A stretch of 64,000 nt of DNA from Brachybacterium epidermidis (GCF_015209585.1 NZ_JADEYR010000004.1:1-64000); one strand, 5' to 3'. Shown: positions 1 to 9,622, numbered from the stretch's first letter. Notes: a model not told the origin generated them from the sequence alone. Program-made: numbers and translations.

Positions 1-143
1 GCGACGTCGTGGACACCGAGGACTCTCAGCCGTTCCTGGGTGTGAGCACGCTCGTGGATCTCGATGACATCACTGGCGTACTCGCTGCTCCCGTACGAGT
101 GCCGATCGTCCCTGACCTCGGCGAGCACGACCGGCGATGCCAT
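1..143 (-). CDS. Unknown protein, N-terminal fragment (runs off window)
   Basis: An open frame on the minus strand starts at ATG 143 (a GTG directly precedes it) and runs off the left edge. The 47 or so visible residues begin MASPVVLAEVRDDRHSYGSS and match no family I know. Third positions are mostly G/C and a TACACT -10 box lies about 55 nt upstream, both in favour of a real gene. Actinobacterial nusA is normally followed by ylxR and infB; this fragment resembles neither. The start is uncertain and no clear ribosome binding site is seen. Confidence 0.4.
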   Translation of the reverse strand, partial: MASPVVLAEVRDDRHSYGSSEYASDVIEIHERAHTQERLRVLGVHDV

Positions 144-198
144 CACGGCGACCCGGGACGGACCCCCGCTGTGCCACCACCGGCTGAACAGCCTCTCC

Positions 199-204
199 AG
201 TGTA
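199..204 (-). promoter_or_regulatory. Candidate -10 box for the gene at the left edge
   Basis: TACACT on the minus strand, between the nusA terminator-like hairpin and the first ATG at 143. It fits the actinobacterial TANNNT consensus. No convincing -35 hexamer was identified. Confidence 0.35.
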
Positions 205-237
205 GCGGAAGGGCTCCGGCGCGACCTCACCGGGGAG

Positions 238-285
238 GTGTGGGACACAGTCGGCGGTGCCCGGCGGGTGCGCCCCGTCCCACAC
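238..285 (-). terminator. Possible terminator after nusA
   Basis: A 9-bp perfect stem (GTGTGGGAC at 238-246 pairs with GTCCCACAC at 277-285) encloses an internal GC-rich hairpin, just beyond the nusA stop codon. There is no U-tract, as is common in high-GC actinobacteria. Confidence 0.45.
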
Positions 286-307
286 GGGCAGGCGCGAGCG
301 TCCGGGA

Positions 308-1282
308 TCAGGCCGCGCCCGAGGAGTCGGGGCCGATGTCGATCTTCCAACCGGTGAGCTTCGCGGCGAGGCGGGCGTTCTGGCCGTCCTTGCCGATGGC
401 GAGGGAGAACTGGTTCTCCGGCACCAGGGCACGTACCTCCCTGCCCACCTCGTCCACCACGGTCACGGAGGTCACACGGGCGGGCGAGAGGGCGTTGGCC
501 ACATAGGCAACCGGATCCTCGTCGAAGTCGACGATGTCGATCTTCTCGCCGCCCAGCTCGTTCATCACCGCGCGCACCCGGGCGCCCATGGGTCCGATGC
601 AGGCGCCCTTGGCGTTGACGCCCGGGACCGCGGCGTGCACCGCCATCTTGGTGCGGTGGCCGGCCTCCCGGGCCAGGCCCGCGATCTCGACGGTGCCGTC
701 GGCGACCTCGGGCACCTCCAGGGCGAACAGGCGCCGCACCAGGTTGGGGTGGGAGCGGGACAGCGTGATCTGCGGACCCTTCGGGCCGCGGCGCGCCTCG
801 ATCACGTACGCGCGCAGCCGCCTGCCATGGGGGTACTCCTCACCGGGCACCCGCTCGTGCGGGGGCAGGACCGCTTCGACGTCGCCCAGGTCCACCATCA
901 CCATGCGCGGGTCCCGGCCCTGCTGGATGATTCCGGAGACAATGTCCTCGGTGCGATCGGCGAACTCCCCCAGCACCGCTTCGTCCTCGAGGTCGCGGAT
1001 GCGCTGGAAGATCACCTGGCGGGCGGTCGAGGCGGCGACGCGACCGAAGTTCTCCGGGGTGTCGTCCCATTCCTCGACCACGGTGCCGTCCTCGGCGAAC
1101 TCCCGGGCGATCACCGAGACCTGGCCGGTCTTCTCGTCGATGACCACCTCGGAGGTGCGCACCGGGTGGTCGGTGTGCATGTAGGCGGCGTGCAGCGCCT
1201 GGCGGATCGCGTCCAGCAGGACGGGCAGGCGGATGTCCCTCTCACGTTCGAGCGCGCGCAGGGCGCCCATGTCGATGTCCAT
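308..1282 (-). CDS. nusA: Transcription termination/antitermination factor NusA
   Basis: NusA binds RNA polymerase and modulates pausing, termination and antitermination. The 324-residue product has the N-terminal RNAP-binding region (from [20 protein letters not shown]), an S1 domain at about residues 110-190 and two KH domains, ending in a typical block with [20 protein letters not shown]. It lacks the C-terminal acidic repeats of the E. coli protein, as is normal for actinobacteria. ATG 1282 lies one nucleotide after the rimP stop with a GGAG motif upstream, so the two genes are co-transcribed. A hairpin follows the stop codon. Confidence 0.96.
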   Translation of the reverse strand: MDIDMGALRALERERDIRLPVLLDAIRQALHAAYMHTDHPVRTSEVVIDEKTGQVSVIAREFAEDGTVVEEWDDTPENFGRVAASTARQVIFQRIRDLEDEAVLGEFADRTEDIVSGIIQQGRDPRMVMVDLGDVEAVLPPHERVPGEEYPHGRRLRAYVIEARRGPKGPQITLSRSHPNLVRRLFALEVPEVADGTVEIAGLAREAGHRTKMAVHAAVPGVNAKGACIGPMGARVRAVMNELGGEKIDIVDFDEDPVAYVANALSPARVTSVTVVDEVGREVRALVPENQFSLAIGKDGQNARLAAKLTGWKIDIGPDSSGAA

Positions 1283-1283
1283 C

Positions 1284-1955
1284 TCAGCTCTCCTTCGGTG
1301 CGGCGGCCGGATCGACGTCGACCTCGTCGACGCCCTCCGAGCCGGTGGTGATCGTGTCGGCCTCCGCGATCAGCTGGTCGAGGTCCGCCGGTGGGTCGAA
1401 CTCGATCTGCACCCGGGCGGAGGCCACCTCGGCCAGGGGGATCAGCAGCTGTGCGGGCGTGCCCGCGGGCAGCCGGCGCGGGCGGCCACGGTCGTCGGTG
1501 CCGGGCTCGGGACGCAGCACGATCACGGGCTCGCCCTCAGCGGTGCCGGAGCTCGGCGCGGAAGCGGAGCTCTGCTCCCGCACGGCGAGCACCCGGGCTC
1601 GATGCTCCGTGCCGTCGGCGGTGCGCAGCAGGACCAGCCTGCCGCGGGCGCGGCGGAAGTGACGTGCGGTGGTGAGGGCCCGGTCCACGCCGGGGGTGGT
1701 GACCTCGAGCACGGACGGTCCTGATCCGATCAGGGAGCCGTCGGCGTCGATCAGCTCGCTGAGGGCGCTGGAGGCCTCGGCCACGGTGTCGAGATCGGCG
1801 CTGCCGGTGCGGTCCTCGGGCAGGTCCACCACCAGGCGCACCTGGGTGGTGCCGCTGCGGGGCCGTACCACCAGGTCCTCCAGCACGAGATCGAAGCGCT
1901 CCAGGACCTCGGTGGCGGCCTGCCGCAGTGCGGAGTGCTCCTCGGACGTGCTCAT
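1284..1955 (-). CDS. rimP: Ribosome maturation factor RimP
   Basis: RimP assists maturation of the 30S subunit. The 223-residue product shows the family pattern [12 protein letters not shown], then [11 protein letters not shown] and the diagnostic [19 protein letters not shown] (around residue 100). An unusually long Ser/Ala/Gly-rich insert in the C-terminal SH3-like domain and an acidic tail make it longer than the common 150-180 residues. ATG 1955 was chosen because a GGAGGGGGA Shine-Dalgarno lies just upstream. It is the first gene of the rimP-nusA unit. Confidence 0.93.
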   Translation of the reverse strand: MSTSEEHSALRQAATEVLERFDLVLEDLVVRPRSGTTQVRLVVDLPEDRTGSADLDTVAEASSALSELIDADGSLIGSGPSVLEVTTPGVDRALTTARHFRRARGRLVLLRTADGTEHRARVLAVREQSSASAPSSGTAEGEPVIVLRPEPGTDDRGRPRRLPAGTPAQLLIPLAEVASARVQIEFDPPADLDQLIAEADTITTGSEGVDEVDVDPAAAPKES

Positions 1956-2182
1956 CGCTCGATCCCCCTCCTCCACGCACACCACGGCCGCGGCTCGATT
2001 GTCAGTCCCCACCGCCGGTGGCCGGGGTGGGCACGATCCAGGATAGTGCGCCGGGCCGGGTTCCGCTCCCTCGCGGCCCCTGTGCTGCGGCCCTCAGGCG
2101 TGACTGGCGGGCTCGATGCGAGAATCAGCTGGTGCCCAACACGTCCCGTCCTGCCTCCGCCGCCTCTCGCCCCTTTCCAGCG

Positions 2183-3256
2183 ATGAGTCGGCGCACGGTG
2201 TTCGCGCTGGCAGCAGGGAGCGTCCTGGGGATCACGGCCTGCGGTCCCGTGCGCGTGGGAGGCCCAGCCGAGTACACGCCTCCCCCGCCCGGCATCGATG
2301 ACCTGTACCGGGTCGACCTGCTCGCGCTGCTGGACCGCACGGTCGCCTCGACGGAGGCGCTGCGGGATCGGGCCGGGGCCGGGACCGGCGCGAGCGACGG
2401 AGGTGGCGAGCCGGCCCCGGTGCCCCCGGACGTCGGGGTCACCGATGCCCTGGCGGCGCTGTCCCGCGCACTGCCGGTGCAGCGCGAGGCGCTGCTGACC
2501 GGCGCACAGGCCGAGCGGGAGTCGGAGCAGGCGGAGGACCCGGATCCCCACGCCACTACAGCGCCCGCTCCCACCGCCACGGCCACCGACCTGGCGGGTC
2601 TGATCGCACTGCTGGTGGAGCTGAGGGAGCTGTGCGTGGACGCGGCTCGTCAGGTCTCCGGATCCCTGGCCCGCCCCGTGTGCGCACTCGGCGCCCACAC
2701 CACGTGGGCGGCGGCGCGACTGCACCGGACCAGCGGGCAGGGCGAGGTCCCCGGGCCGCGGGCGGCGGAGGACATCGCGCCCACGCGTGCGGTCCCGCAG
2801 CAGGATCCGCCCTCGATCGGTGCCGAGAGCGACTACCACCAGTACATCGAGGCGGCCCAGGAGCAGGAGTGGTACACCGCCTACGTCCACGAGGTGCTCG
2901 CGGCGAGCGCCGAGGGGACCGCGCGCGAGGACCACCTGACAGCGGTGGAGGAGCATCGCGCCCGGGCCGATGCGCTGCTGACCATCGCGACGGAGGATGG
3001 GGCCCCGCCGGTGGAGCGGCAGGCGGTGTACCCGCTGCCGGGCGGCACGCTCTCCGGCCGCAGCGCAGCACAGTTGCCGAGTCTCCTCTCGGAGGCTCTG
3101 CTGGTGGGGCACGTCTCGCTGGTGGGCGCAGCGCCGTTCGAGCGGCGCGCCGTCTCGATCGAGGCGGCGATGGCGGAGGCGGGTGTGCTCGCGTCCCTGG
3201 TGGGCAGGCTGGAGCCGCTGCCGTCCATGGCCCCGGAGGGGGCTGCCGAGGAGTGA
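2183..3256 (+). CDS. Ferritin-like DUF4439 lipoprotein
   Basis: The 357-residue product begins with a twin-arginine-like lipoprotein signal (MSRRTVFALAAGSVLGITAC), so it is probably exported and lipidated at the ITAC lipobox Cys. The C-terminal half (about residues 215-345) has the helical DUF4439 pattern: DYHQYIEAAQEQEWYTAYVH, then EDHLTAVEEHRARADAL, a VYPLPGGTLSGRSAAQLP loop and a final long helix. DUF4439 is predicted to adopt a ferritin-like four-helix fold; function unknown. It often sits beside rimP-nusA in actinobacteria. An in-frame GTG at 2132 is an alternative start, but ATG 2183 gives the cleaner signal peptide. Transcribed divergently from rimP. Confidence 0.75.
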   Translation: MSRRTVFALAAGSVLGITACGPVRVGGPAEYTPPPPGIDDLYRVDLLALLDRTVASTEALRDRAGAGTGASDGGGEPAPVPPDVGVTDALAALSRALPVQREALLTGAQAERESEQAEDPDPHATTAPAPTATATDLAGLIALLVELRELCVDAARQVSGSLARPVCALGAHTTWAAARLHRTSGQGEVPGPRAAEDIAPTRAVPQQDPPSIGAESDYHQYIEAAQEQEWYTAYVHEVLAASAEGTAREDHLTAVEEHRARADALLTIATEDGAPPVERQAVYPLPGGTLSGRSAAQLPSLLSEALLVGHVSLVGAAPFERRAVSIEAAMAEAGVLASLVGRLEPLPSMAPEGAAEE

Positions 3257-3284
3257 GGACGGGCCCCGAGAGCGGGGCCCGTCC
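3257..3284. terminator. Bidirectional terminator between the DUF4439 gene and proS
   Basis: A perfect 12-bp inverted repeat (GGACGGGCCCCG at 3257-3268 and its complement at 3273-3284, loop AGAG) lies directly after the DUF4439 stop codon and before the convergent proS stop. Confidence 0.7.
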
Positions 3285-3296
3285 GTGCCCGAGGGC

Positions 3297-5081
3297 TCAG
3301 GCGGGACGTGCCTGCTCCACCACGGCCTGGACCACGTCCAGCGGGGAGACCTCGCGGATCTCCCCGGAGGCACGATCCCGCACCTCCACCACGCCCTGAG
3401 CCAGGCCCTTGCCGACCACCACGATGGTGGGCATGCCCAGCAGTTCGGCATCCTTGAACTTCACCCCGGGAGAGACCCTGGGGCGATCGTCGTAGATCAC
3501 GGTGAGGCCGCGGTCCTCGAGCTGGGTCGCGATGCGCTCGGCCTCCTCGAACGCCGCCTGGTCCTTGCCGGTGGCGACCAGATGGACATCCACCGGGGCG
3601 ACCTCGCGCGGCCAGGCGAGGCCCTTGTCATCGTGGTAGAGCTCCGCGATGGCGGCCACGGCGCGGGTCACGCCGATCCCGTAGGAGCCCATGGTGACCA
3701 CCTGGGCCTTGCCGTTCTCGTCGAGCACCTTCAGGTCCAGCGCCTCCGCGTACTTGCGGCCCAGCTGGAAGATGTGGCCCATCTCCATGCCTCGGGTCAG
3801 GCGCAGGGGGCCCGAGCCGTCGGGGGCGGGGTCCCCGTCGCGCACCTCGGCGGCCTCGATGGTGCCGTCGGCGGTGAAGTCGCGGCCGTACACCAGGTCG
3901 TAGACGTGCTTGTCCTTCTCACCGGCACCGGCCACCCATGCGCTGCCGGGCACCACGCGGGGGTCCACCAGGTAGCGGATACCGCTGGCACCCTCCAGGC
4001 CCAGACCCTCGGGGCCGATGAAGCCCTTCTTCAGCACCGGGTGCGCGGCGAAGTCCTCGTCGGTGAAGGGCGCGGCCACCGCCGGGGCCAGGGCAGCCTC
4101 CAAGCGCTTCTCGTCCACCTCACGGTCGCCCGGGATCGCGATCACCAGCGGCTCGGTGGAGCCGTCGGGATGGGTGAGCAGGTACACCAGGTGCTTGAGC
4201 ATCTCGTAGCGGGTCCACTCCCCCGACTCCGCGATCGGTCCCCGGCCGGGGAACGCCTGGTTGGAGAAGTCGGTGAGCGCCGCGATGGTGCTGGCACCGG
4301 GGGTGTCCTCGACGTGCATCGCGGGTAGAGCCGCGATCTGCTCCTCCGTGAGGGCCTGCGGGGGCAGCGTGGTGACGGCCTCGACGTTGGCCGCGTAGCC
4401 GCCGTCGGAGACCACGAAGGTGTCCTCCCCGATCGGGGTGGGATGCAGGAACTCCTCGGAACGGGATCCTCCCATGGCGCCGGCATCGGCCTGGCAGATC
4501 ACGGTGGGCAGCCCCAGGCGGTCGAAGGTGCGCTGATAGGCGCCGCGCTGCTTCTCGTAGGAGACGTCCAGGCCGACATCGTCGATGTCGAAGGAGTAGG
4601 CGTCCTTCATGATGAACTCGCGCACCCGCAGCAGGCCCGCACGGGGGCGAGCCTCGTCGCGGAACTTGGTCTGGATCTGGTACAGCATCGAGGGCAGGTC
4701 CTTGTACGAGGAGAACAGGTCCTTCACCGCGAGGGTGAACATCTCCTCGTGCGTGGGGGCCAGCAGGTAGTCGGCCTGCTTGCGGTCCTGCAGCCGGAAC
4801 AGGGTGGGACCGTACTCGTCCCAGCGGCCGGTGGCCTGGTAGGGCTCGCGGGGCTGCAGGGCGGAGAACAGCAGCTCCTGACCGCCGATGGCGTCCTGCT
4901 CCTCCCGCACGATCTGCTCCACCTTGCGCATCACCTTCAGTCCCAGCGGCAGCCAGGTGTACACGCCCGGGGCGCTGCGGCGGATGTAGCCGGCGCGCAC
5001 CAGCAGGCGGTGGCTGGCGACCTCGGCATCCGCCGGGTCCTCGCGCAGGGTGCGGATGAACGAGGAGGACAGACGGATCAT
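3297..5081 (-). CDS. proS: Prolyl-tRNA synthetase
   Basis: Class II ProRS of the long bacterial type (594 residues), charging tRNA-Pro with proline. Motif 1 and the N-terminal region are typical ([20 protein letters not shown], then [20 protein letters not shown]). Motif 2 reads [19 protein letters not shown]. The YbaK-like editing insertion occupies about residues 230-390, and motif 3 follows at [20 protein letters not shown]. The C-terminal anticodon-binding domain begins near [12 protein letters not shown]. The convergent DUF4439 gene is separated by a hairpin. A divergent hydrolase gene starts about 80 bp upstream. Confidence 0.97.
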   Translation of the reverse strand: MIRLSSSFIRTLREDPADAEVASHRLLVRAGYIRRSAPGVYTWLPLGLKVMRKVEQIVREEQDAIGGQELLFSALQPREPYQATGRWDEYGPTLFRLQDRKQADYLLAPTHEEMFTLAVKDLFSSYKDLPSMLYQIQTKFRDEARPRAGLLRVREFIMKDAYSFDIDDVGLDVSYEKQRGAYQRTFDRLGLPTVICQADAGAMGGSRSEEFLHPTPIGEDTFVVSDGGYAANVEAVTTLPPQALTEEQIAALPAMHVEDTPGASTIAALTDFSNQAFPGRGPIAESGEWTRYEMLKHLVYLLTHPDGSTEPLVIAIPGDREVDEKRLEAALAPAVAAPFTDEDFAAHPVLKKGFIGPEGLGLEGASGIRYLVDPRVVPGSAWVAGAGEKDKHVYDLVYGRDFTADGTIEAAEVRDGDPAPDGSGPLRLTRGMEMGHIFQLGRKYAEALDLKVLDENGKAQVVTMGSYGIGVTRAVAAIAELYHDDKGLAWPREVAPVDVHLVATGKDQAAFEEAERIATQLEDRGLTVIYDDRPRVSPGVKFKDAELLGMPTIVVVGKGLAQGVVEVRDRASGEIREVSPLDVVQAVVEQARPA

Positions 5082-5163
5082 GGGGCAGGCCTTTCGGTGC
5101 GGCGGACGGAGCCGGGTCCATGCTAGCCGCGCCGCCGCACGGATCCGTCCGTCTCATGCGACC

Positions 5164-6633
5164 ATGGGCGCAGGCACCGATTCACGCATCGCACCCGCAA
5201 CGGAGGATGCTCTGAGCCCCGACGCTCTTCGCCACGGCCCGCTCGGCCGTTCCAGCGCCCCGGCCAACGGCGGCGCCGGTCGCACTCTCCCTGACCGGCG
5301 TCGGCTTCTGCGCGGCGCGGGACTGCTGGGGGCGATGGGCGTGCTGGGCACCGGTGGTGTCGCGGCGGTCTCGCGCCCGGGCACTGATTCCCGCACTGTG
5401 ATCTCCCTGTGGTCCCAGACCGTGGCCTTCGACGGCGCCGGTGAACGGGTGCTGGTGGGGGCGCGAGGATCAGCCGCGGCACCCGGGGCCGGGGCGATGC
5501 CGGGCACGCCGGTGGCCCGTGGCGCGAGCGGGATGCCCGTCTCCGCACTGCAGCCGGGCACCCGCCTGGTGCGCGGACTGGGCGCCACCCACCCGATCGT
5601 CCTCGCCTCCGATGCGTTCACGAAGGCCGCACGGCCATGGCTGACCGCTGTGCCCGAGGACCTGCGCGACCTCGCCCGTTCCGCCCTGCAGGACCTGTGG
5701 GTGCTCTCGGAGGGAATGCCGGCCCCGGTCGCGGCATGGAGTCCCTCCTGGCGGTACGTCTGGCCGCGGGACGCCGCCTTCTGCGCGGTCGCCCTGGCAC
5801 GGGTGGGGCATGCGGAACGGGCCGCCCAGATCCTGCTGCACCTGCAGTCCCTGCAGGCGCGCGACGGATGGTTCGAGGCACGGTACGAGCCGTCCACGGG
5901 AGCCCGGCCGGACTCCCGGCCCCGCCAGCTCGACGGGACGGGACTGCTGCTCTGGGCGGTGGAGGAGGTGCTGGAGGCCGTGGGGCCGAGGGACCGCGTC
6001 GACCTGGCCGGGTCCCTGTCGGACCTCGTCGATCGCTCCACCTCCCTGCTGGTGGAGCTGACCGAGGCCGGGACCGCCCTGCCGCCCGCCACCCCCGACT
6101 ACTGGGAGGTGCGGGAGAAGCACGTCACCCTGTGGACCATGGCGGCGACGCTGCGGGGCCTGCGTGCGGCGGCCGCGCTCACCGCGGAGTCCCCCGTCTC
6201 CCGCGCGGCCGAGAGCTTCGAGGCGCTCCTGCACGGCAGCTTCGGCGCGGCCGGGTACCAGCGGTACCGCACCGGCGGGGGCGAGGACTCGGCGCTGGCA
6301 CTGTTCGACGCCTCCGGCATGCCGGGCGTCGTGCCCGCCCGGCAGCTGCGGTCCCTGCGCTCACGGCTCTCGCGTCCCGGAGGAGGCATCGCCCCCGGTG
6401 AGTCCTGGCGGCAGGACGGGGTCAGCTGGACACCGTCCACCAGCCTGCTGGGTCTCGCACTGGCACGAGCCGGCGATCACGCCGATGCTCACGAGGTGCT
6501 CCGCTGGCTGGCGGGCCATCGCACCCAGGTGGGGTCGCTGCCCGAGAAGGTGCTGTTCGACGGCCGACCCGCGGAGGTGGCTCCGCTGGCGTGGACGGCA
6601 GCGAACGTGCTGCTCGCGATCGACGCGCTCTGA
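5164..6633 (+). CDS. GH15-like (glucoamylase family) exported protein
   Basis: The 489-residue protein carries a Tat-like N-terminal segment (RRRLLRGAGLLGAMGVLGTG at about residues 45-64), which suggests export. The core shows glycoside hydrolase family 15 (alpha/alpha)6-barrel features: WSPSWRYVWPRDAAFCAVAL around residue 195, with the WPRD substrate-binding motif, then LQARDGWFEARY and QLDGTGLLLWAVEEV. A later YWEVREKHVTLWTMAATLRG stretch contains the E-x-R/K pattern seen around the family's catalytic acid. GH15 enzymes hydrolyse alpha-glucosidic bonds such as starch ends or trehalose; the actual substrate is unknown. ATG 5164 is the first in-frame start after the divergent proS promoter region. 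Confidence 0.7.
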   Translation: MGAGTDSRIAPATEDALSPDALRHGPLGRSSAPANGGAGRTLPDRRRLLRGAGLLGAMGVLGTGGVAAVSRPGTDSRTVISLWSQTVAFDGAGERVLVGARGSAAAPGAGAMPGTPVARGASGMPVSALQPGTRLVRGLGATHPIVLASDAFTKAARPWLTAVPEDLRDLARSALQDLWVLSEGMPAPVAAWSPSWRYVWPRDAAFCAVALARVGHAERAAQILLHLQSLQARDGWFEARYEPSTGARPDSRPRQLDGTGLLLWAVEEVLEAVGPRDRVDLAGSLSDLVDRSTSLLVELTEAGTALPPATPDYWEVREKHVTLWTMAATLRGLRAAAALTAESPVSRAAESFEALLHGSFGAAGYQRYRTGGGEDSALALFDASGMPGVVPARQLRSLRSRLSRPGGGIAPGESWRQDGVSWTPSTSLLGLALARAGDHADAHEVLRWLAGHRTQVGSLPEKVLFDGRPAEVAPLAWTAANVLLAIDAL

Positions 6634-6699
6634 CCGGGGCCGCAGCACCTCCCAGGTGACGGGCATCGACCTCCCGGCGGCACCGCCCGGTCGGGCCGT

Positions 6700-7224
6700 T
6701 CAGCGCAGTGACTCGAGGATCTGCGTCACCGCCTGCGCGGGTGCGATCTTCGTGGTGTCGATCGTGAGGCCATCCTCGGGCGCCGCCAGCAGGGGGACCT
6801 CGAGCAGGTCCTGAAGGACGGCGGCATCGGTGAGCTTGCTGCGCTGGGCGCGCTCCGGGGCGTCCACCCGTGAGAGCAGAGCGCCCGCATCGGCCGTGAG
6901 CCAGACCGGGACGAACCGTGCCCCGCGGCGATGGGCGAGATCGCGCAGCCGCTCGACGTAGGCGGCGTTGCCCGGTCCCTCCGGCAGCCAGATCGTGAAG
7001 ACGTGGCTGAAACGGGCCGGGGCCGCCTCGGTGGCCTCGAGCACCACGTCGAGCACCCGGGCGCGGAGGGCATCGGTGTCCGCGAGGGACACCTCCTCGC
7101 CGCGGTTCAGCCCGAGGGGCACGAACACGGCATTGTTGACGAGGTGGTTGTCCACCACGATCGCGCCGCAGCGGGAGGCGAGCTCGCGAGCGATGGTCAG
7201 CTTGCCGACAGCCGGCGGGCCCAC
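6700..7224 (-). CDS. P-loop kinase/ATPase-like protein (5' end frameshifted)
   Basis: A small nucleoside/shikimate-kinase-like P-loop protein. The Walker A is GPPAVGKLTIA at the very start of the open frame, followed by NHLVNNAVFVPLGL, a lid region and a C-terminal DTTKIAPAQA motif typical of AAA_33-like phosphotransferases. The conserved strand LYLLV preceding the P-loop is read in frame upstream of GTG 7224, so this GTG is not the natural start. A good start (ATG 7290-7292, six nt after a TACACT -10 box) lies in another frame; one extra C in the C7 run at 7261-7267 would join them to give MTSSRRDSAPPTGEGAPACL. The substrate is unknown. Confidence 0.65.
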   Translation of the reverse strand: MGPPAVGKLTIARELASRCGAIVVDNHLVNNAVFVPLGLNRGEEVSLADTDALRARVLDVVLEATEAAPARFSHVFTIWLPEGPGNAAYVERLRDLAHRRGARFVPVWLTADAGALLSRVDAPERAQRSKLTDAAVLQDLLEVPLLAAPEDGLTIDTTKIAPAQAVTQILESLR

Positions 7225-7298
7225 CAGCAGGTACAGGCAGGCGGGGGCACCCTCGCCGGTGGGGGGGCGGAGTCGCGGCGCGAGGACGTCATGGATGC

Positions 7299-7304
7299 AG
7301 TGTA
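7299..7304 (-). promoter_or_regulatory. Leaderless -10 box for the P-loop kinase gene
   Basis: TACACT on the minus strand, six nucleotides upstream of ATG 7290-7292. This spacing is that of leaderless actinobacterial transcripts and supports 7292 as the true translation start of the frameshifted kinase gene. Confidence 0.5.
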
Positions 7305-7337
7305 GGGACGCCGAGGATCATCAGTACGGTGGGCGGC

Positions 7338-7436
7338 ATGGACGGACGTGAGAGCTGGATCGAGCAGAACCGTGCCAACTGGGATGACCGAGCGGCGCTG
7401 CGGGAGAGCACCGCGGACCACCACCGATCGGCCCAG
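7338..7436 (+). pseudogene. Truncated SAM-methyltransferase remnant (N-terminus only)
   Basis: ATG 7338 begins MDGRESWIEQNRANWDDRAA, which I recognise as the start of a common actinobacterial class I SAM-dependent methyltransferase family (pattern WIEQNRxNWDxRAxLH). After about 30 residues the homology ends in A-rich, repeat-like sequence (CAGACCAGAAC at 7434-7444 and again at 7454-7464). The frame then runs antisense to the GNAT gene. The SAM-binding domain is absent, so this is a deletion remnant. Confidence 0.5.
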
Positions 7437-7472
7437 ACCAGAACAGAACAGAGCAGACCAGAACCGAGAAGA

Positions 7473-8318
7473 TCAGAACAGGATCGTGGAGAGCTCTGCC
7501 ACCTGCTCGAAGCCAGCGGCGGCGTAGGCACGCCGGGCGGGCTCGTTGTAGTCGTTGACGTACAGGGACACGTGGGGCGCGTGGTCGCGGCGCACCAGCG
7601 GGACCAGTTCCGCCATGGCGGCGCGGCCCAGGCCCCGGGAGCGGTGCGAGGGCTTCACCCACACCCCGTGGATCTGCGCGACGTCCTCGAACAGCGCCCC
7701 CACATCGGCTTTGAACACGACCTCGGTGCCCTCGAGGACCACGTAGGTGCGCTGCTGGTGGAGCAGCTCGGTGACCCGCGCGCGGTAGCCGCGGCCGCCG
7801 TCACCGCGCAGCGGGTCCGCCCCCACCTCCTCGCGGAACATGGCCACGGAGGCGGGGAACACGCGGTCGATCTGGGACGGGACCGCTGCACGGAGACCTG
7901 CGCCCGTCGGCGCGCCCGCCTCTCCCCTGGCCATCAGCAGGGGCTGACTCCAGCGGTGCTCGCGCACCTCCGCTCCCCACAGCGGCTCCAGGTGGGGCCA
8001 CAGCTGCTCGACGGCCGCCCGCGGGCCCACCACGGAGCTGGCGCGGCGCGGGCGGGCGACGACGTAGCGGCCGAAGAGGTCGATCGCCTCCTCCGAGGCG
8101 CTCATCGGGGACAGGTTCACGCCGTCCCACAGGATGCCCTCGGGATCATGGTCCTCCCCGGCGATCTGGAACTCCCGCCCCAGTGCTCCGGCACGGGCGA
8201 GCTCCACCAGGCGTGCGCCGCCCAGGGCGTTGACCACGCGGTCGCGCCGGGCGAGGGCGAGGGAGGGGTTCCAAGCGGACGGGCGCAGGGGCCGCACGCG
8301 CGCACCGCGCCGGAACAT
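7473..8318 (-). CDS. DUF4081 domain-containing GNAT N-acetyltransferase
   Basis: A 281-residue protein with an N-terminal DUF4081 domain (about residues 1-130, including LGREFQIAGEDHDPEGILWD and GVNLSPM) and a C-terminal GNAT acetyltransferase domain. The acetyl-CoA-binding motif A is QIHGVWVKPSHRSRGLGRAA (Q/RxxGxG/A type), followed by SLYVNDYNEPARRAYAAAGF. The acceptor is unknown. It ends next to a truncated methyltransferase remnant. Its ATG lies eight nucleotides after the ispG stop, so the two genes form one unit, an arrangement conserved in actinobacteria. Confidence 0.85.
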   Translation of the reverse strand: MFRRGARVRPLRPSAWNPSLALARRDRVVNALGGARLVELARAGALGREFQIAGEDHDPEGILWDGVNLSPMSASEEAIDLFGRYVVARPRRASSVVGPRAAVEQLWPHLEPLWGAEVREHRWSQPLLMARGEAGAPTGAGLRAAVPSQIDRVFPASVAMFREEVGADPLRGDGGRGYRARVTELLHQQRTYVVLEGTEVVFKADVGALFEDVAQIHGVWVKPSHRSRGLGRAAMAELVPLVRRDHAPHVSLYVNDYNEPARRAYAAAGFEQVAELSTILF

Positions 8319-8326
8319 GACCTGGA

Positions 8327-9484
8327 TCAGCCCACCGAGACCGACGGGGCCCCGCCCGCCTCGGCGGACTCCATCTCGGCCGCGATGCGGTTGGCCTCGG
8401 CCAGCAGGGTCTCCACGATCTCGGCCTCGGGCACCGTCTTGATGACCTCGCCCTTGACGAAGATCTGCCCCTTGCCGTTGCCGGAGGCGACGCCCAGATC
8501 GGCCTCACGGGCCTCCCCGGGGCCGTTGACCACGCAGCCCATGACGGCCACACGCAGCGGGACCTCGAGGTGCTTGAGCCCCTCGGTGACCTTGTCGGCG
8601 AGGGTGTACACGTCCACCTGGGCGCGACCGCAGGAGGGGCAGGAGACGATGTCCAGCTTGCGCGGCTTGAGGTTGAGCGACTGCAGGATCTGGTTCCCGA
8701 CCTTGACCTCCTCCACGGGAGGGGCGGAGAGGGACACGCGGATGGTGTCACCGATGCCCTCGCTCAGCAGGATGCCGAAGGCGACGGAGGACTTGATGGT
8801 GCCCTGGAAGGCGGGGCCGGCCTCGGTGACGCCGAGGTGCAGGGGCCAGTCGCCCTTCTCGGAGAGCTGGCGGTAGGCCTCCACCATGATCACTGGGTCG
8901 TTGTGCTTCACGGAGATGCCGAACTCGTGGAAGTCGTGCTCCTCGAACAGGCCGGCCTCCCACACGGCGGAGGCCACCAGGGCCTCCGGGGTGACACGGT
9001 CGCCCTTCATCATGCGCTGGTCGATGGAGCCGGCGTTCACGCCGATCCGCAGGGCGGTGCCGTGGTCCTTCGCGGCCTGGGCGATGTCCCCCACCTGGTC
9101 GTCGAAACGGCGGATGTTGCCGGGGTTCACCCGCACGCCCGCACAGCCCGCCTCGATCGCGGCGAACACGTACTTGGGCTGGAAGTGGATGTCGGCGATC
9201 ACCGGGATGGGGGACTTCGCGGCGATCGCCTTGAGGGCGTCGGCATCCTCCTGGCGCGGGCAGGCCACGCGCACGATGTCGCAGCCTGCAGCGGTGAGCT
9301 CCGCGATCTGCTGCAGGGTCGCGTTGATGTCGTGCGTGGGGGTGGTGGTCATCGACTGCACGGTGATCGGTGCGTCGCCGCCCACGGCGATGTCGCCGAG
9401 GCGCACCTTGCGGGTCTGCCGACGCGGCGCGAGGACGGGCGGCGGCTGCTTGACGGACGGGATGCCGAGGCTCACTGAAGTCAC
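8327..9484 (-). CDS. ispG: 4-hydroxy-3-methylbut-2-enyl diphosphate synthase IspG
   Basis: IspG is the penultimate enzyme of the MEP isoprenoid pathway: it reductively opens the cyclic diphosphate MEcPP to HMBPP with a 4Fe-4S cluster. The 385-residue product has the TIM-barrel start ([20 protein letters not shown]) and the cluster-binding C-terminus with CPSCGR and [13 protein letters not shown] 9484 gives the usual actinobacterial length; the frame extends further upstream without similarity. dxr, another MEP-pathway gene, lies nearby on the same strand, with the rseP-like protease gene between them. Confidence 0.96.
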   Translation of the reverse strand: MTSVSLGIPSVKQPPPVLAPRRQTRKVRLGDIAVGGDAPITVQSMTTTPTHDINATLQQIAELTAAGCDIVRVACPRQEDADALKAIAAKSPIPVIADIHFQPKYVFAAIEAGCAGVRVNPGNIRRFDDQVGDIAQAAKDHGTALRIGVNAGSIDQRMMKGDRVTPEALVASAVWEAGLFEEHDFHEFGISVKHNDPVIMVEAYRQLSEKGDWPLHLGVTEAGPAFQGTIKSSVAFGILLSEGIGDTIRVSLSAPPVEEVKVGNQILQSLNLKPRKLDIVSCPSCGRAQVDVYTLADKVTEGLKHLEVPLRVAVMGCVVNGPGEAREADLGVASGNGKGQIFVKGEVIKTVPEAEIVETLLAEANRIAAEMESAEAGGAPSVSVG

Positions 9485-9622
9485 CGTCCCATTATGACCG
9501 CGGGCACCTGGGTGCGGGTGGCGAGCTTCGACACCTCCACCGCACCTGCACAGCGGCAGGCCGCAGCGCAGAGGCAGGTCCAGCACCGCGGTGGCGGGCC
9601 CAGCTGCGGGGCAGGCACGCGC

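Noticed and set aside
70-432. A 120-codon minus-strand frame overlapping the end of nusA
   Set aside because: Low-complexity Arg/Pro/Ser product, overlaps nusA in another frame and shows no YlxR or other family motif.
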